A stretch of 64,000 nucleotides of DNA from positions 1-64,000 of the IMG/VR virus record IMGVR_UViG_3300042387_000438. One strand, given 5' to 3'. Positions within the stretch are counted from its first letter, which is position 1. Every line of letters starts with the position of its first letter. Below, in pieces: positions 9,263-17,693 of this stretch. Made by a program: the position numbers and the translations under genes. The DNA comes from a virus. The notes below the pieces were generated by a model, which was not told where the DNA came from, searched no databases, and was given only the letters and a program-made list of their open reading frames with translations.

Positions 9263-10354
9263 TTATTTAATGATACCAGCTAATTGCTTAAAGCGATTTG
9301 CTAATTCATTTGTATTTTCCGAAATAATTTGTTTTACCGGTGCAGTTGAAGCAGATGGCTTAGATGCTAACCCTTCAGTTATGCTTTTCTTAGCTTGTGC
9401 TACTTTTCTTTCAGTACCAGTGAATTTCATTGATTCAGATAATGTTGCGTAAACCAATTTAACTTCTCTTACGTTAGAAGTTCTGTCTAAATTCTCTACA
9501 ACTTTAATTTTTTGCTCATTAGTTAGATTATATCCTCTGAACAATTTGTTAGTGTAAAGTAATTTAGCGTTTAATAAATTTACTTCGTTGATAGTTTTTC
9601 TCAAAGATTGAATAGTTGAATATGCTTCTTTCAATTCAGATTGCATTGCTGCCATTTCTTCTTCGTTTCCTGCTTCTTCTTCTTCAGAAACTTCTTCATC
9701 ATCTCCGTAACCCATCTCACGAAGGATTTCGTCTAAATCGATAGTTTCTTCTTCCTCTTCCATAGCTGGAGCTTCTTCTTCTTCACCTTCCATTGCCGGT
9801 GCTTCTTCATCTTCTCCTTCGTATGCTGTCTCAACTCCTGTTGGGTCTTCGTATCCTAATTCATCGGATTCTTCCATACCTAACTCATCTTCTAATTCTC
9901 TGATGATAGATTCTAAATCTAACTCATCTTCATCAGCTTCAGGTGCCATTTCTTCACCTTCTGCTGCGTACTCAGCCTCTTCTTCACCTTCCATTGCCGG
10001 TGCTTCTTCGTCTTCGCCTTCCATTAAATCATCTACTTCTTCGTGTCCTTCTAACTCATCACCAGCTTGTGCTGATTGTGAAGCGATTCCACTCAAGTCA
10101 GTATTACCATCGTTTGCGTTTACTGCTGGTTCTGCGTTATCACCCTTACCAATTTCACTAGATACATCATTATCTTCGTTCATATCTGCTTCTTCTTCAT
10201 CACCTTCCATTTCGGCTTGTAATTTTCTAGAAAGAATAGATTGTAAACGAGGAGTAAATGCTTCTTCTAATGCGATTTTAGCGTTGGCAATAGCAGTTTC
10301 ACGTACAGCTTTAGCGTCAGCGATAGCTTCTTTTAATAATTTTGAACTTGCCAT
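9263..10354 (-). CDS. gp22: Prohead core scaffold protein (gp22-like)
   Basis: 363 residues. The N-terminal helix (LLKEAIADAKAVRETAIANAKIALEEAFTPRLQSIL) is followed by about 180 residues of extremely acidic low-complexity sequence with three copies of an EDEEAPAMEGEEE-like unit. It ends in a helical C-terminus (LLNAKLLYTNKLFRGYNLTNEQKIKVVENLDR) typical of T4-like scaffolds. It is encoded immediately before the capsid gene and should form the inner core on which gp23 assembles, to be degraded by the gp21-type protease. Sequence identity to T4 gp22 would be low; the assignment rests on position, composition and the conserved C-terminus. Confidence 0.85.
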   Translation of the reverse strand: MASSKLLKEAIADAKAVRETAIANAKIALEEAFTPRLQSILSRKLQAEMEGDEEEADMNEDNDVSSEIGKGDNAEPAVNANDGNTDLSGIASQSAQAGDELEGHEEVDDLMEGEDEEAPAMEGEEEAEYAAEGEEMAPEADEDELDLESIIRELEDELGMEESDELGYEDPTGVETAYEGEDEEAPAMEGEEEEAPAMEEEEETIDLDEILREMGYGDDEEVSEEEEAGNEEEMAAMQSELKEAYSTIQSLRKTINEVNLLNAKLLYTNKLFRGYNLTNEQKIKVVENLDRTSNVREVKLVYATLSESMKFTGTERKVAQAKKSITEGLASKPSASTAPVKQIISENTNELANRFKQLAGIIK

Positions 10355-10378
10355 TCTTTTACTTTGTTTTTCTTATTC

Positions 10379-10403
10379 TGAAGTCATTTGATTTGGGACT
10401 TCA
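10379..10403 (-). promoter_or_regulatory. Hairpin in the scaffold-capsid leader
   Basis: Perfect 7-base inverted repeat TGAAGTC/GACTTCA with an 11-base loop, starting 24 bases upstream of the scaffold ATG. It is not followed by a T-run on either strand, so it is more likely an mRNA-stabilising or translational element than a terminator. Confidence 0.45.
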
Positions 10404-10435
10404 ATGTAGGTAGTTCGGTTGTTCGGTCACCTCAT

Positions 10436-10443
10436 ATAAATGG
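10436..10443 (-). promoter_or_regulatory. Possible variant late box for scaffold-capsid
   Basis: Minus strand CCATTTATATGAGG contains ATTTATAT, similar to the late boxes but diverged, 81 bases before the scaffold ATG. It is the only plausible promoter between the upstream terminator and the scaffold gene, and would give a leader containing a TTCGGT direct repeat and the nearby hairpin. Confidence 0.35.
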
Positions 10444-10503
10444 GTATTCATTAACCAACTGTCTTAAACCTATATGAAATAGGTTATTGTTATCAATAAG
10501 TAT

Positions 10504-10540
10504 ATAAAAAAAAATTAAACATAAAAATATGTTTAATTTT
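10504..10540 (-). terminator. Intrinsic terminator after the head polyprotein gene
   Basis: A 13-base-pair stem (AAAATTAAACATA with its complement), 4-base loop, then a T-run on the minus strand, starting 33 bases after the stop codon. A+T rich but long and perfect. Confidence 0.75.
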
Positions 10541-10573
10541 CTTTAGTTTTTTCTATATTTTTTAAGAATGGTA

Positions 10574-12745
10574 TTAATGAACCTTAATACCAGTCTTATT
10601 TACGTTGTTTGCTAATCCCTTATCAAACAAATATTTAACCTTTTCTTCCCAAGTTGGTTTGTTAGCATTAACCCACATATTAAAATCAACTTTTTTATTA
10701 AATTGATTGATTTGTCTTACTAATGCACTTAATACCAATTCTTTTGAGTTATCGGATGATTTATCTTTAATAGTTGATTTTAACCAAGCCTTTGCATCAA
10801 CATCCGTTACTTTATCAGTTTCATCATCAACTAAACTAAAGAATAACTTTCCTTTGTTATTTGATAAAATTGATTTGTAAACACCTTCTTTGATTACCGA
10901 TTCTTCAATGTATTTTTCACCTCTAAAATATTTAGCTCTTCTTTCTAAATCTGCTTTGTTCTTAAAGATAAGAATATCCCAAAAATCACTACCATCTTTG
11001 TGTTTTGATACACCATTGTGAGCACTAATACTATATTTTGCTTTACCGATTGGTGGATTTATTTTGAATGCTTTCTTTCCTTCAGTTACTACCGATTCGT
11101 TTGTGTAATTTTTTACATACCATTTGAAAGAAGAATTATTAGGAGTTCCAACTAATGCCTGAACAAAACGAATTCTCTCCGGCAATTTGCCTTTGGTAAC
11201 GTGAGTTAATATTTCTTTTGCATTTAAGTTGTTATCATCAATAAACTTTTGAACTGCCTCTTTTCTAGTGTTAGTCATTGAAGCGATTCCCATTGCTTCA
11301 TGTGATATTGATTCGTTTACGGATTCTCTTAAATATACTGGTGAGTATTTATCATATTTTGCAGTACCATCTAATATATTACCCCTAGCACCCTTTGCAG
11401 GTGTATTAAATCCTGCTGCTTTTAATAAATCTCCTTTCTTAAATCCTTTGGATGGATTATCTTCCATTGCTACAAATCCCCATGCAGAACGATTTCCAGA
11501 ATATTTTCTATTTTGTTGAACAATTCTAGCATATTTTCCACCTTTGAAATCGGTAGTATATTCTTGTTCAGGAAATTGTTTGTTTAATTTATCTAAGAAT
11601 TTGTTTATATCGGATTTAATATCTTCAACAATAACCGATTCGATAACAATTCCGTTTTCATCTCCTCTTTTAGCAGTTTTGATACCACCTTCGATTGAAT
11701 CTAATTTATGTCTAACTTTCTTTGAACCTGTTATCTTACCTTTTTGGTCGCATGGTGCTAATGTTGCAGTAGTATCATCCATTTCAACAACTTTGTAGTA
11801 TTTACCACCTTCGATTCCTTTTAATCCAGTAAATCCTTGTCCATAAATTATAGAACCAACATATAAATTGGTTGGGTATTTTGCTTCGTTTACCGATTCG
11901 TTTTCTATAATACTATTAAACAAATCACCAGATAACGCAATTGCCGCACCATATTTATGATTCCAAATATTTCGCCAAGCATCATCCAATTTTACAATAC
12001 CAGATTTTGTTGGTTTAGAAATAACCATATCTACAATATTTTCAAACTTTTTAAGTTCAGAAATAAATGTTTTTATTTTGCTATCAGCTTCAGTATATTT
12101 TGGATGTGGTTTGTATTTGTGCTTTAGAGTTTCTTTAATAGCATTTTTTAACACATTACCAAAAGCAGCAACTGCTTGCTGTACATCTTTCTTTTCTCTT
12201 ATAACGGATGTATGTAATGCAGCAACATTATTATTAATAGCCACAACTAATCTAACTCCCCAATCATCTTTTGGTTGTATCTTAGCTTCGTTTACCGATT
12301 CCATTTTAGAACGAATCTTATTTGCAATATTTGATAATTGAGATTTATCCACATCTAATGCATCTATTACTTGTGCCACCAATTGTAATTTTGCATTGTT
12401 ACTTAACTTTGAATCTTTTATTTTATCAATAGCCATTTGTAATTTAACTTTTACAGCGGATGGTATTGTTGCTTGAGGCAATTCAGTTGCATCTTCGTTT
12501 ACCGATTCTCTCAAACTCTCTCTATATGTTTGACGGATGATTTCTTTTAATTGTTTTTCCATATTTTCTTTTTTCACATGATTGGGTAAACCTTTGTGTT
12601 TAGTTGATGCATAATCTTTTGCGTCTGCATCACTCATTGAATCAGCTACTTTTTCAACTTCCGATGATGGATTATCTAATTCACCCTTTTGAGCGGCGTG
12701 AACCATTCCCATAAATCTTTGTTGTGCTTTTGATTTTGCAGGCAT
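10574..12745 (-). CDS. Putative head polyprotein: DUF3008 domain plus modules divided by ESVxxE sites
   Basis: 723 residues. Residues 1-60 (PAKSKAQQRFMGMVHAAQKGEL...DAKDYASTKHKGLP) match the DUF3008 family. The rest consists of seven dissimilar lysine-rich segments whose borders carry ESVNE, ESVIVE, ESVVTE or ESVIKE (glutamates at 84, 153, 287, 374, 478, 555, 620), each followed by A, S, D or G. V/I-x-E before a small residue resembles the cut site of T4 gp21 in internal head proteins (L/I-x-E). Residues 62-76 (MEKQLKEIIRQTYRE) resemble the N-terminus of the 188-residue prohead-cluster protein. The ATG has an AAAGGA ribosome site. Head location and processing are inferred; individual module functions are unknown. 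Confidence 0.65.
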   Translation of the reverse strand: MPAKSKAQQRFMGMVHAAQKGELDNPSSEVEKVADSMSDADAKDYASTKHKGLPNHVKKENMEKQLKEIIRQTYRESLRESVNEDATELPQATIPSAVKVKLQMAIDKIKDSKLSNNAKLQLVAQVIDALDVDKSQLSNIANKIRSKMESVNEAKIQPKDDWGVRLVVAINNNVAALHTSVIREKKDVQQAVAAFGNVLKNAIKETLKHKYKPHPKYTEADSKIKTFISELKKFENIVDMVISKPTKSGIVKLDDAWRNIWNHKYGAAIALSGDLFNSIIENESVNEAKYPTNLYVGSIIYGQGFTGLKGIEGGKYYKVVEMDDTTATLAPCDQKGKITGSKKVRHKLDSIEGGIKTAKRGDENGIVIESVIVEDIKSDINKFLDKLNKQFPEQEYTTDFKGGKYARIVQQNRKYSGNRSAWGFVAMEDNPSKGFKKGDLLKAAGFNTPAKGARGNILDGTAKYDKYSPVYLRESVNESISHEAMGIASMTNTRKEAVQKFIDDNNLNAKEILTHVTKGKLPERIRFVQALVGTPNNSSFKWYVKNYTNESVVTEGKKAFKINPPIGKAKYSISAHNGVSKHKDGSDFWDILIFKNKADLERRAKYFRGEKYIEESVIKEGVYKSILSNNKGKLFFSLVDDETDKVTDVDAKAWLKSTIKDKSSDNSKELVLSALVRQINQFNKKVDFNMWVNANKPTWEEKVKYLFDKGLANNVNKTGIKVH

Positions 12746-12770
12746 AATATTATTCCTTTGGTTATATGGA

Positions 12771-12778
12771 ATAAATAT
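12771..12778 (-). promoter_or_regulatory. Late-type promoter box of the polyprotein gene
   Basis: ATATTTAT on the minus strand, 25 bases before the ATG, between the methyltransferase stop and the polyprotein start. Confidence 0.6.
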
Positions 12779-12784
12779 TAGATT

Positions 12785-14119
12785 CTATGAAAATAAGTAA
12801 AAATAGTCAGTATGTTTGTCCGATTGGATTTTTTGTCTGATTCGTTCATCCGATACACCAAATCTTTCACCTGCATCTTTTAGTGTGTAGAATAGTTCTC
12901 CCTCACAACTTATCGTATGTACCTTATCTCTAACTTGGATGTCCTTTAGAGTCCTTTCATGTGCATCATAAGTAATAGTTGTTAAAGGAGTTTCCAACTT
13001 TTTCCAATGTCTATAATGGTCAGCTTTTGATTCTAAACGATTACGAATTTCAGTTTCACTATATTCAATGTACTCTGCAGCTTGTACAGGAGACTCAAAG
13101 TAATACCCATCTATACAATATTTTAAGATAGGATATGTTTCCTCACCATTTACCTGCCACCCTTTGTATTTGGTTTTTGGTGAAAGGCATCTTCTTTCTA
13201 CTTCCGATGCTACTAACTCATTTGGATTTATTGAAATTGCCGCTTCTCTGAATGATTTGTATTGTTTTCCACCAACTACACATTTGTAAGTACCATCCCA
13301 TTCAATATCTTCCGTTGCCAAATCAGGATTTCCTTTTACAAATACTAATACGTTTTGATGAACAGATGCTACCTTACGATTACGTTTGAAATATGTATCT
13401 ACCACTCTTCCAGCCTGATGTTGTGAATTAAATAGTACCATATCGTTATAGAAGTGTAAACCAACTTCTTCCATTGCTGAAATAGTTTTGTTTACCAATC
13501 CTCTATACTTTCCAATTTTGTAATCCCCTGTCTTTGATACCTCTCTAACTTCCGATACCACAACTGCAAAGAATCTATTGTTCTTTAACTTTTCTGCTGA
13601 TTTTTGTAATATAGAAATGTATCTATCATCAAATTGTGCATCCGCCATATTAGATAAATCATTCGCATTATCACTATATACCTCCAAATCGTAGTATGGT
13701 GGGCAAGTAAATACAAAATCATAGGTATTCTCCTCCAATACATTTAATAATAGGTAACTATCCCCACCCATCCATCGAGGTTTATCGGATTGTTTTCTAT
13801 TTGCATCTATTTGTGTTTGTGATATATCGATACCATCATATTTGAATCCCATCTCCGTTGCCACAATTCCCCTCACACTTCCGCCAGCAAATGGGTCTAA
13901 TATCTTACCACCCTTTGGAACAAACCACTCATACATCTTTTCGGATAGAGTAGCATCGAATACTGAAACAGTATCTTCATCATCCCAAAACTTACTATTT
14001 GATTGAGTATCTTCCCTACCTAACTCTGATTTGATATTATAGGTTTGTATCCACCAACGTTTACGGTCTTGCCATTCTTTGGTGCGAGTATCTAAAATTG
14101 AAAATGGTTTAATTGCCAT
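12785..14119 (-). CDS. DNA methyltransferase with C-terminal modular DNA-binding repeats
   Basis: 444 residues from the ATG of MAIKPFSILD; a longer frame starting at TTG runs back through a terminator and was not used. Residues 75-81 (DPFAGGS) are the SAM-binding motif I and CPPYY at 139-143 the catalytic motif IV of the N4-cytosine/N6-adenine class. About residues 280-444 hold three degenerate repeats of the NUMOD1/homing-nuclease-associated type (GGKQYKSFREAA, DGYYFESPVQAAEYI, CEGELFYTLKDAGERFGVS), each a strand pair plus a helix-turn-helix. It should methylate phage DNA at a specific site, perhaps to escape host restriction. It has its own host-type promoter inside the head gene cluster and looks like an insertion there. 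Confidence 0.85.
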   Translation of the reverse strand: MAIKPFSILDTRTKEWQDRKRWWIQTYNIKSELGREDTQSNSKFWDDEDTVSVFDATLSEKMYEWFVPKGGKILDPFAGGSVRGIVATEMGFKYDGIDISQTQIDANRKQSDKPRWMGGDSYLLLNVLEENTYDFVFTCPPYYDLEVYSDNANDLSNMADAQFDDRYISILQKSAEKLKNNRFFAVVVSEVREVSKTGDYKIGKYRGLVNKTISAMEEVGLHFYNDMVLFNSQHQAGRVVDTYFKRNRKVASVHQNVLVFVKGNPDLATEDIEWDGTYKCVVGGKQYKSFREAAISINPNELVASEVERRCLSPKTKYKGWQVNGEETYPILKYCIDGYYFESPVQAAEYIEYSETEIRNRLESKADHYRHWKKLETPLTTITYDAHERTLKDIQVRDKVHTISCEGELFYTLKDAGERFGVSDERIRQKIQSDKHTDYFYLFS

Positions 14120-14139
14120 GGGTTTTATTATAGTAACCA

Positions 14140-14160
14140 CAAATATACAAAAAAAGCTTG
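14140..14160 (-). promoter_or_regulatory. Host-type promoter of the methyltransferase
   Basis: Minus strand TTG-N20-TATATTTG, fitting the Bacteroidota TTTG/TAnnTTTG pattern; TATATTTG ends 20 bases before the ATG. The TTG lies within the stem of the preceding terminator. Confidence 0.7.
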
Positions 14161-14176
14161 GGATTACCAAGCTTTT
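14149..14176 (-). terminator. Intrinsic terminator before the methyltransferase
   Basis: Ten-base-pair stem AAAAGCTTGG/CCAAGCTTTT with a GATTA-type loop and a T-run on the minus strand. It ends the head-core transcript 29 bases after the stop codon of the 504-residue gene. The stem's A and T arms could also work in the other direction. Confidence 0.85.
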
Positions 14177-14204
14177 CTTTAATTATATTTTATTTTTTAA
14201 CTAA

Positions 14205-15719
14205 CTAATCTGTTTCATCAAACTCACCCTTCATATCTTTATAAGCTTGTCTAGCAGCTGCTCCCTTTATCATTCTTGATGCTGGGTCTGCATTTTTTAA
14301 TCTTTTTACAGTCAATATTTGTTTTTCTATTAAGTTTCTATACAATTTAACATAATCATCTTTACTAATTAATTTATTGTTTAATAAAGATAATATAAGT
14401 GCGGGTTTTTTACCTCTTGTTTTTGCATCTAATTGAATAGTACCATTTAATCTAGCCAAATCATTAGCTACATTAACTATATTATCAAGTTTACCATTAA
14501 AAATTTTTTCCAAATTTGGTACATTTACATATGCAGTAGCTAAATCTAAAATTTGAGATGGTGTAAGAGTTTTTTGGGTATATTGTTGTTTACCAAATGC
14601 ATATGATGTTTGCTCATTCACAATTCCTTCAGGCACACAATTTGGAACTTCTCTACCATTCTTGTCTTTCATTCCAACTTGTTTGTATCCCTTCCAACAA
14701 GGGTCATTTTCCATTAACTTTGTTAATTTAATTGTACCCTCATTTTTCATATATGGTTTATTATCAAATACCGATTGAATCAAATCTGCTTCTTTATGGA
14801 AACCATTCATTCTTAATGTAAATGCAATACTATCCGCTGCATCAACACCATCCCATCCAGATGCTTGTGATACATCCGTACCATAATCATCAATCTCACC
14901 AGTACCATTCATATAAATCGAACCATCTGCGGAATTCTTACGAATATCTGCCATTTTTTCTTTATACTTAGGGTCTTTCATCGATGGGTACTCCGGTTTT
15001 TTTGCAAATTCAGGCTTTCCTTCAATTGCTGCAACTAATTCTCTTGCTTCACTATGGAAGTTTGAATCAGTTAATGCAGAAACTGCTGCTTGTAACATTG
15101 CTTCTTTATATTTTTCATTACCCAACTTTTGAGGAGTAATACCATATTGTTCTGCTTTCTTTTTTGCTTCTTTGTTTACTTGTGGATTACCTTTTCTTTG
15201 GTTTTTAGGTTCTGATTTTATAGGGTCATTTTTTTGTGAAAACGGATTGAATAACTTTCTACTTTCAATTTCTTTTGATGTTGATGGTGCAACTTGTGCA
15301 TCTTTTTGATATGGAAACTTCATTGGGTTGTATGGTTCTAACTCATCAGTATTTACATTACCATCTGCATCAGTTTTCGTTTCACCTCTTTCATCCCCCA
15401 ATCTTACAATACCAACTGTCTTTGTTCTTTTGTTATATACAACTGAGTCTACACCTAAATCATACTTTGGAGTTTCTTCTTTACCAGCATCAGATTTAGG
15501 AGCTTCACCACCTCTATTTTTTGTATAATCTCCACCAAACATATCACTACCAGCTGCTTTTGGTGCCGATGGTTGTTCTTTATCTTTTATAGTATCATGT
15601 GTACCTGCTTTGATTGCAGCATCTCTACTATCTTTAGATTTGAATACAGAAGTTTTACCAGTTGATTTATTAGTTGCGGTAAACGTTTCCTCTTTAAGTA
15701 GTTGATTTAATTTAATCAT
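14205..15719 (-). CDS. Head-cluster protein with capsid-targeting-like N-terminus
   Basis: 504 residues from MIKLNQLLKE; this ATG lies one base after the preceding stop, whereas the longer frame would overlap that gene by 44 bases. MIKLNQLLKE followed by E resembles T4 capsid targeting sequences cut after x-x-E. The middle has MENDPCWKGYKQVGMKDKNGREVPNCVPEG, a motif recurrent in virion proteins of environmental T4-like phages, and a lysine-rich C-terminal helical domain (LNNKLISKDDYVKLYRNLIEKQ). No enzymatic motif recognised. Probably packaged inside the head. Confidence 0.6.
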   Translation of the reverse strand: MIKLNQLLKEETFTATNKSTGKTSVFKSKDSRDAAIKAGTHDTIKDKEQPSAPKAAGSDMFGGDYTKNRGGEAPKSDAGKEETPKYDLGVDSVVYNKRTKTVGIVRLGDERGETKTDADGNVNTDELEPYNPMKFPYQKDAQVAPSTSKEIESRKLFNPFSQKNDPIKSEPKNQRKGNPQVNKEAKKKAEQYGITPQKLGNEKYKEAMLQAAVSALTDSNFHSEARELVAAIEGKPEFAKKPEYPSMKDPKYKEKMADIRKNSADGSIYMNGTGEIDDYGTDVSQASGWDGVDAADSIAFTLRMNGFHKEADLIQSVFDNKPYMKNEGTIKLTKLMENDPCWKGYKQVGMKDKNGREVPNCVPEGIVNEQTSYAFGKQQYTQKTLTPSQILDLATAYVNVPNLEKIFNGKLDNIVNVANDLARLNGTIQLDAKTRGKKPALILSLLNNKLISKDDYVKLYRNLIEKQILTVKRLKNADPASRMIKGAAARQAYKDMKGEFDETD

Positions 15720-15720
15720 T

Positions 15721-16332
15721 TTATAATTTATTAAATAATTTTTCAGTATCAATATCAAATGCATAACCGGCTCCAGCGTATCTTTTGTTTGGTATTACTG
15801 AAACTCCTAATTTCTTTTCTAAACGGATTTGTAATAATGATAAAAAATCTTCGTCTGCACCATCACCCAATTTTTGTTTTATGGTATCAATCTTTTCAAT
15901 TTCTTTTCTTGATTGTGGTAATAAAACTATATTGTTATTTGGAGATGATACATAGAATTGAACACCATTCGCTTGAACAAAATCAAACTTTGCAGTTGCT
16001 TCTTTGATTTGTTGCTTTGATTCGTTCTTTCCGTATTCGTGATAGTTTTCAGCAGCTTGTGAAATAAAGTTTCCTGCATTTGTAATGTGGTCTTGAATCC
16101 ACGCAGGTATGTTCTTTTCGTTTCCACCGATTTTAGATTTTAATTCAGTTGCGTTCTTTATAATTGCATCCAAAGTGTTATTTGCCATTGATACTTCGTG
16201 GTCTTCACCCTCTTTAACTTGCGGAGCGAATGCTCTTGCATAAGGGTTAGACATTACCTGTCCTAATTGTGGTTTTAGTTTACCATAAGTAGAACTATCA
16301 GCAAAGTTAAACATTTCAGTTAAACGAATCAT
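15721..16332 (-). CDS. Prohead-core-cluster protein of unknown function
   Basis: 203 residues. The segment EVSMANNTLDAIIKNATELKSKIGGNEKNIPAWIQDHITNAGNFISQAAENYHEY is a helical pattern conserved in head-cluster proteins of T4-like environmental phages. The N-terminus (MIRLTEMFNFADS) could be another targeting sequence, and the C-terminal part is a compact alpha/beta segment ending GAGYAFDIDTEKLFNKL. It sits one base from both neighbours, so it is translated with them. Probably an internal head or core component. Confidence 0.55.
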   Translation of the reverse strand: MIRLTEMFNFADSSTYGKLKPQLGQVMSNPYARAFAPQVKEGEDHEVSMANNTLDAIIKNATELKSKIGGNEKNIPAWIQDHITNAGNFISQAAENYHEYGKNESKQQIKEATAKFDFVQANGVQFYVSSPNNNIVLLPQSRKEIEKIDTIKQKLGDGADEDFLSLLQIRLEKKLGVSVIPNKRYAGAGYAFDIDTEKLFNKL

Positions 16333-16333
16333 A

Positions 16334-16891
16334 TTATTTTTTTCTTAAACCCAATCTTTCTCTCATAACATCAGGCTGAATATCTGCAATCTCATAGTAA
16401 CGAGATAGAATATGTCCCATATCTTCGTATAATGAATGTAATCTTTCATCCATTGCTCTTGCTTCTACTGCGAACTTTTGGAAACTTTTATCCATCTTAT
16501 CCAATTCACTCATATTACGTTTAACAGTTACACCATCAAACCAATCTGCAGTTTCTCTTAAAGTTAATTCTTTTGCTGCTTCAACAATTCCACCTAAAGT
16601 ATTTGCAACCTCCGTTAAATCGGATGCTCTTTGCATTTGCTCTTGGAATGTGTTGTATGTAGAGATGATTTCTAAAAAGTGTTTCTTAACCTCATTACTT
16701 AAAGGTCTTTTATCTCCGTTTAAACTTTCTTTAATGCTAAACTTTCCGTTTACAATCTTTACTTCGTTTAAATTAGTTTTACGAATGTCATTGTACCCCT
16801 TAGTTACATTAGTTGCTTTTCTATTAGCTTCTACTTTTAAGCTAATCTTATTATTGTGTACATAATCGTATATGTCAAATGGCTTGCTCAT
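16334..16891 (-). CDS. Helical prohead-core-cluster protein of unknown function
   Basis: 185 residues, mostly predicted helix: YNTFQEQMQRASDLTEVANTLGGIVEAAKELTLRETADWFDGVTVKRNMSELDKMDKSFQKF and a C-terminal helical hairpin. I do not recognise a characterised family. Its ATG overlaps the stop of the protease gene by one base (TAATG), suggesting translational coupling. By position it may act in the prohead core or head-tail completion. Confidence 0.5.
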   Translation of the reverse strand: MSKPFDIYDYVHNNKISLKVEANRKATNVTKGYNDIRKTNLNEVKIVNGKFSIKESLNGDKRPLSNEVKKHFLEIISTYNTFQEQMQRASDLTEVANTLGGIVEAAKELTLRETADWFDGVTVKRNMSELDKMDKSFQKFAVEARAMDERLHSLYEDMGHILSRYYEIADIQPDVMRERLGLRKK

Positions 16892-17478
16892 TATGATATT
16901 TCAGTTATAATTTCTCTCATTAAATCTTGTGCTTTGCAATAATCTCCGCAAACATCAGTTCCAATTTGTTTTGTTACCGATTCGTTTACAGGTACCATAA
17001 ATGCACCATGTGTAGATGGATTAGAAACAAAATCCCAACCGATTAATTCAAAATCTTCCTGAACTTCTACTTTATTTCCTTCCATTTGTTTTGTAGAACC
17101 CATACCTCTTGATGATATACCTAATAGGATACCAGCTTTAAGTAATTCTTTAAGGATATTACCAGATGGAGTTGCAAGGATTTCAACCGTACCACATAAA
17201 TCATCGCCCTCCCAATGGATTTCTCTAACATTGTGTGATACGTTCTTTAAGTTGATTACAGTTGAATCAGGGTGGTCCAATTCACCTAATGCTCTACGTT
17301 CTTTGATAAGTTGCTCATACTTTTGAGCTTCTCTCATCAATGTAGGTTTTGGATATACTCTACCATTTTGATTCTCCGCACCAGCTCTTTGAAGAACACC
17401 TTTAACGATAGTTCTACCACCAGCATCCTCTTGCACCTTTCCTTCGAATAATTTGGTTTCTATTAAAAGATTCTTCAT
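16891..17478 (-). CDS. gp21: Prohead core protease (T4 gp21-like)
   Basis: 195 residues. GVLQRAGAENQNGRVYPKPTL at 27-47, ALGELDHP with His69, and GISSRGMGS with Ser122/123 fit the gp21-type (peptidase U9/S80) serine protease family, with the catalytic His and Ser in the expected order. EDFELIGWDFVSNPSTHGAF follows as the conserved C-terminal core. The enzyme sits in the prohead and cuts scaffold, capsid propeptide and internal proteins after x-x-E sites. Its own N-terminus (MKNLLIETKLFEG) and C-terminal tail (VNESVTKQ) contain such sites and may be self-cleaved. It lies between core-protein genes and the portal, as in T4 20-21-22-23. Confidence 0.92.
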   Translation of the reverse strand: MKNLLIETKLFEGKVQEDAGGRTIVKGVLQRAGAENQNGRVYPKPTLMREAQKYEQLIKERRALGELDHPDSTVINLKNVSHNVREIHWEGDDLCGTVEILATPSGNILKELLKAGILLGISSRGMGSTKQMEGNKVEVQEDFELIGWDFVSNPSTHGAFMVPVNESVTKQIGTDVCGDYCKAQDLMREIITEIS

Positions 17479-17485
17479 TTTGTTA

Positions 17486-17692
17486 TTATTTTACGGATTC
17501 GGATTTTTCACCTTTACCATTCCATGCTGCATCAATTTTATCAAAGAATGCTTTCTTTTCATCATCACTCATAGATGGAATAGATTTACCAGCTTTATCT
17601 AATGCCTTTTGGAAGAATGCCTGATATTCAGTTTCTTCTACCATTACTTCCTTAACTAATTCTTTTAGTTTTTGTTTTGTTATACCTGCCAT
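17486..17692 (-). CDS. Small prohead core protein
   Basis: 68 residues. An amphipathic N-terminal helix (MAGITKQKLKELVKEVMVEE) is followed by YQAFFQKALDKAGKSIPSMSDDEKKAFFDKIDAAWNGKGEK, a pattern conserved beside the protease gene in environmental T4-like phages. Size, charge and place suggest a counterpart of the small T4 core proteins gp67/gp68; that equivalence is inferred. It lies 7 bases before the protease gene. Confidence 0.6.
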   Translation of the reverse strand: MAGITKQKLKELVKEVMVEETEYQAFFQKALDKAGKSIPSMSDDEKKAFFDKIDAAWNGKGEKSESVK

Positions 17693-17693
17693 A

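Noticed and set aside
9903-10391. Plus-strand Ser/Ala-rich frame opposite the scaffold gene.
   Set aside because: Antisense shadow of the Glu/Ala/Asp-rich low-complexity scaffold sequence.
14120-14170. N-terminal extension of the methyltransferase starting at a TTG.
   Set aside because: The extension would translate a terminator stem and the promoter; the ATG at 14119 is the sensible start.
15720-15764. Longer start for the 504-residue head protein.
   Set aside because: It would overlap the previous gene by 44 bases, and the extra residues (MHLILILKNYLINYK) hide the MIKLNQLLKE leader.
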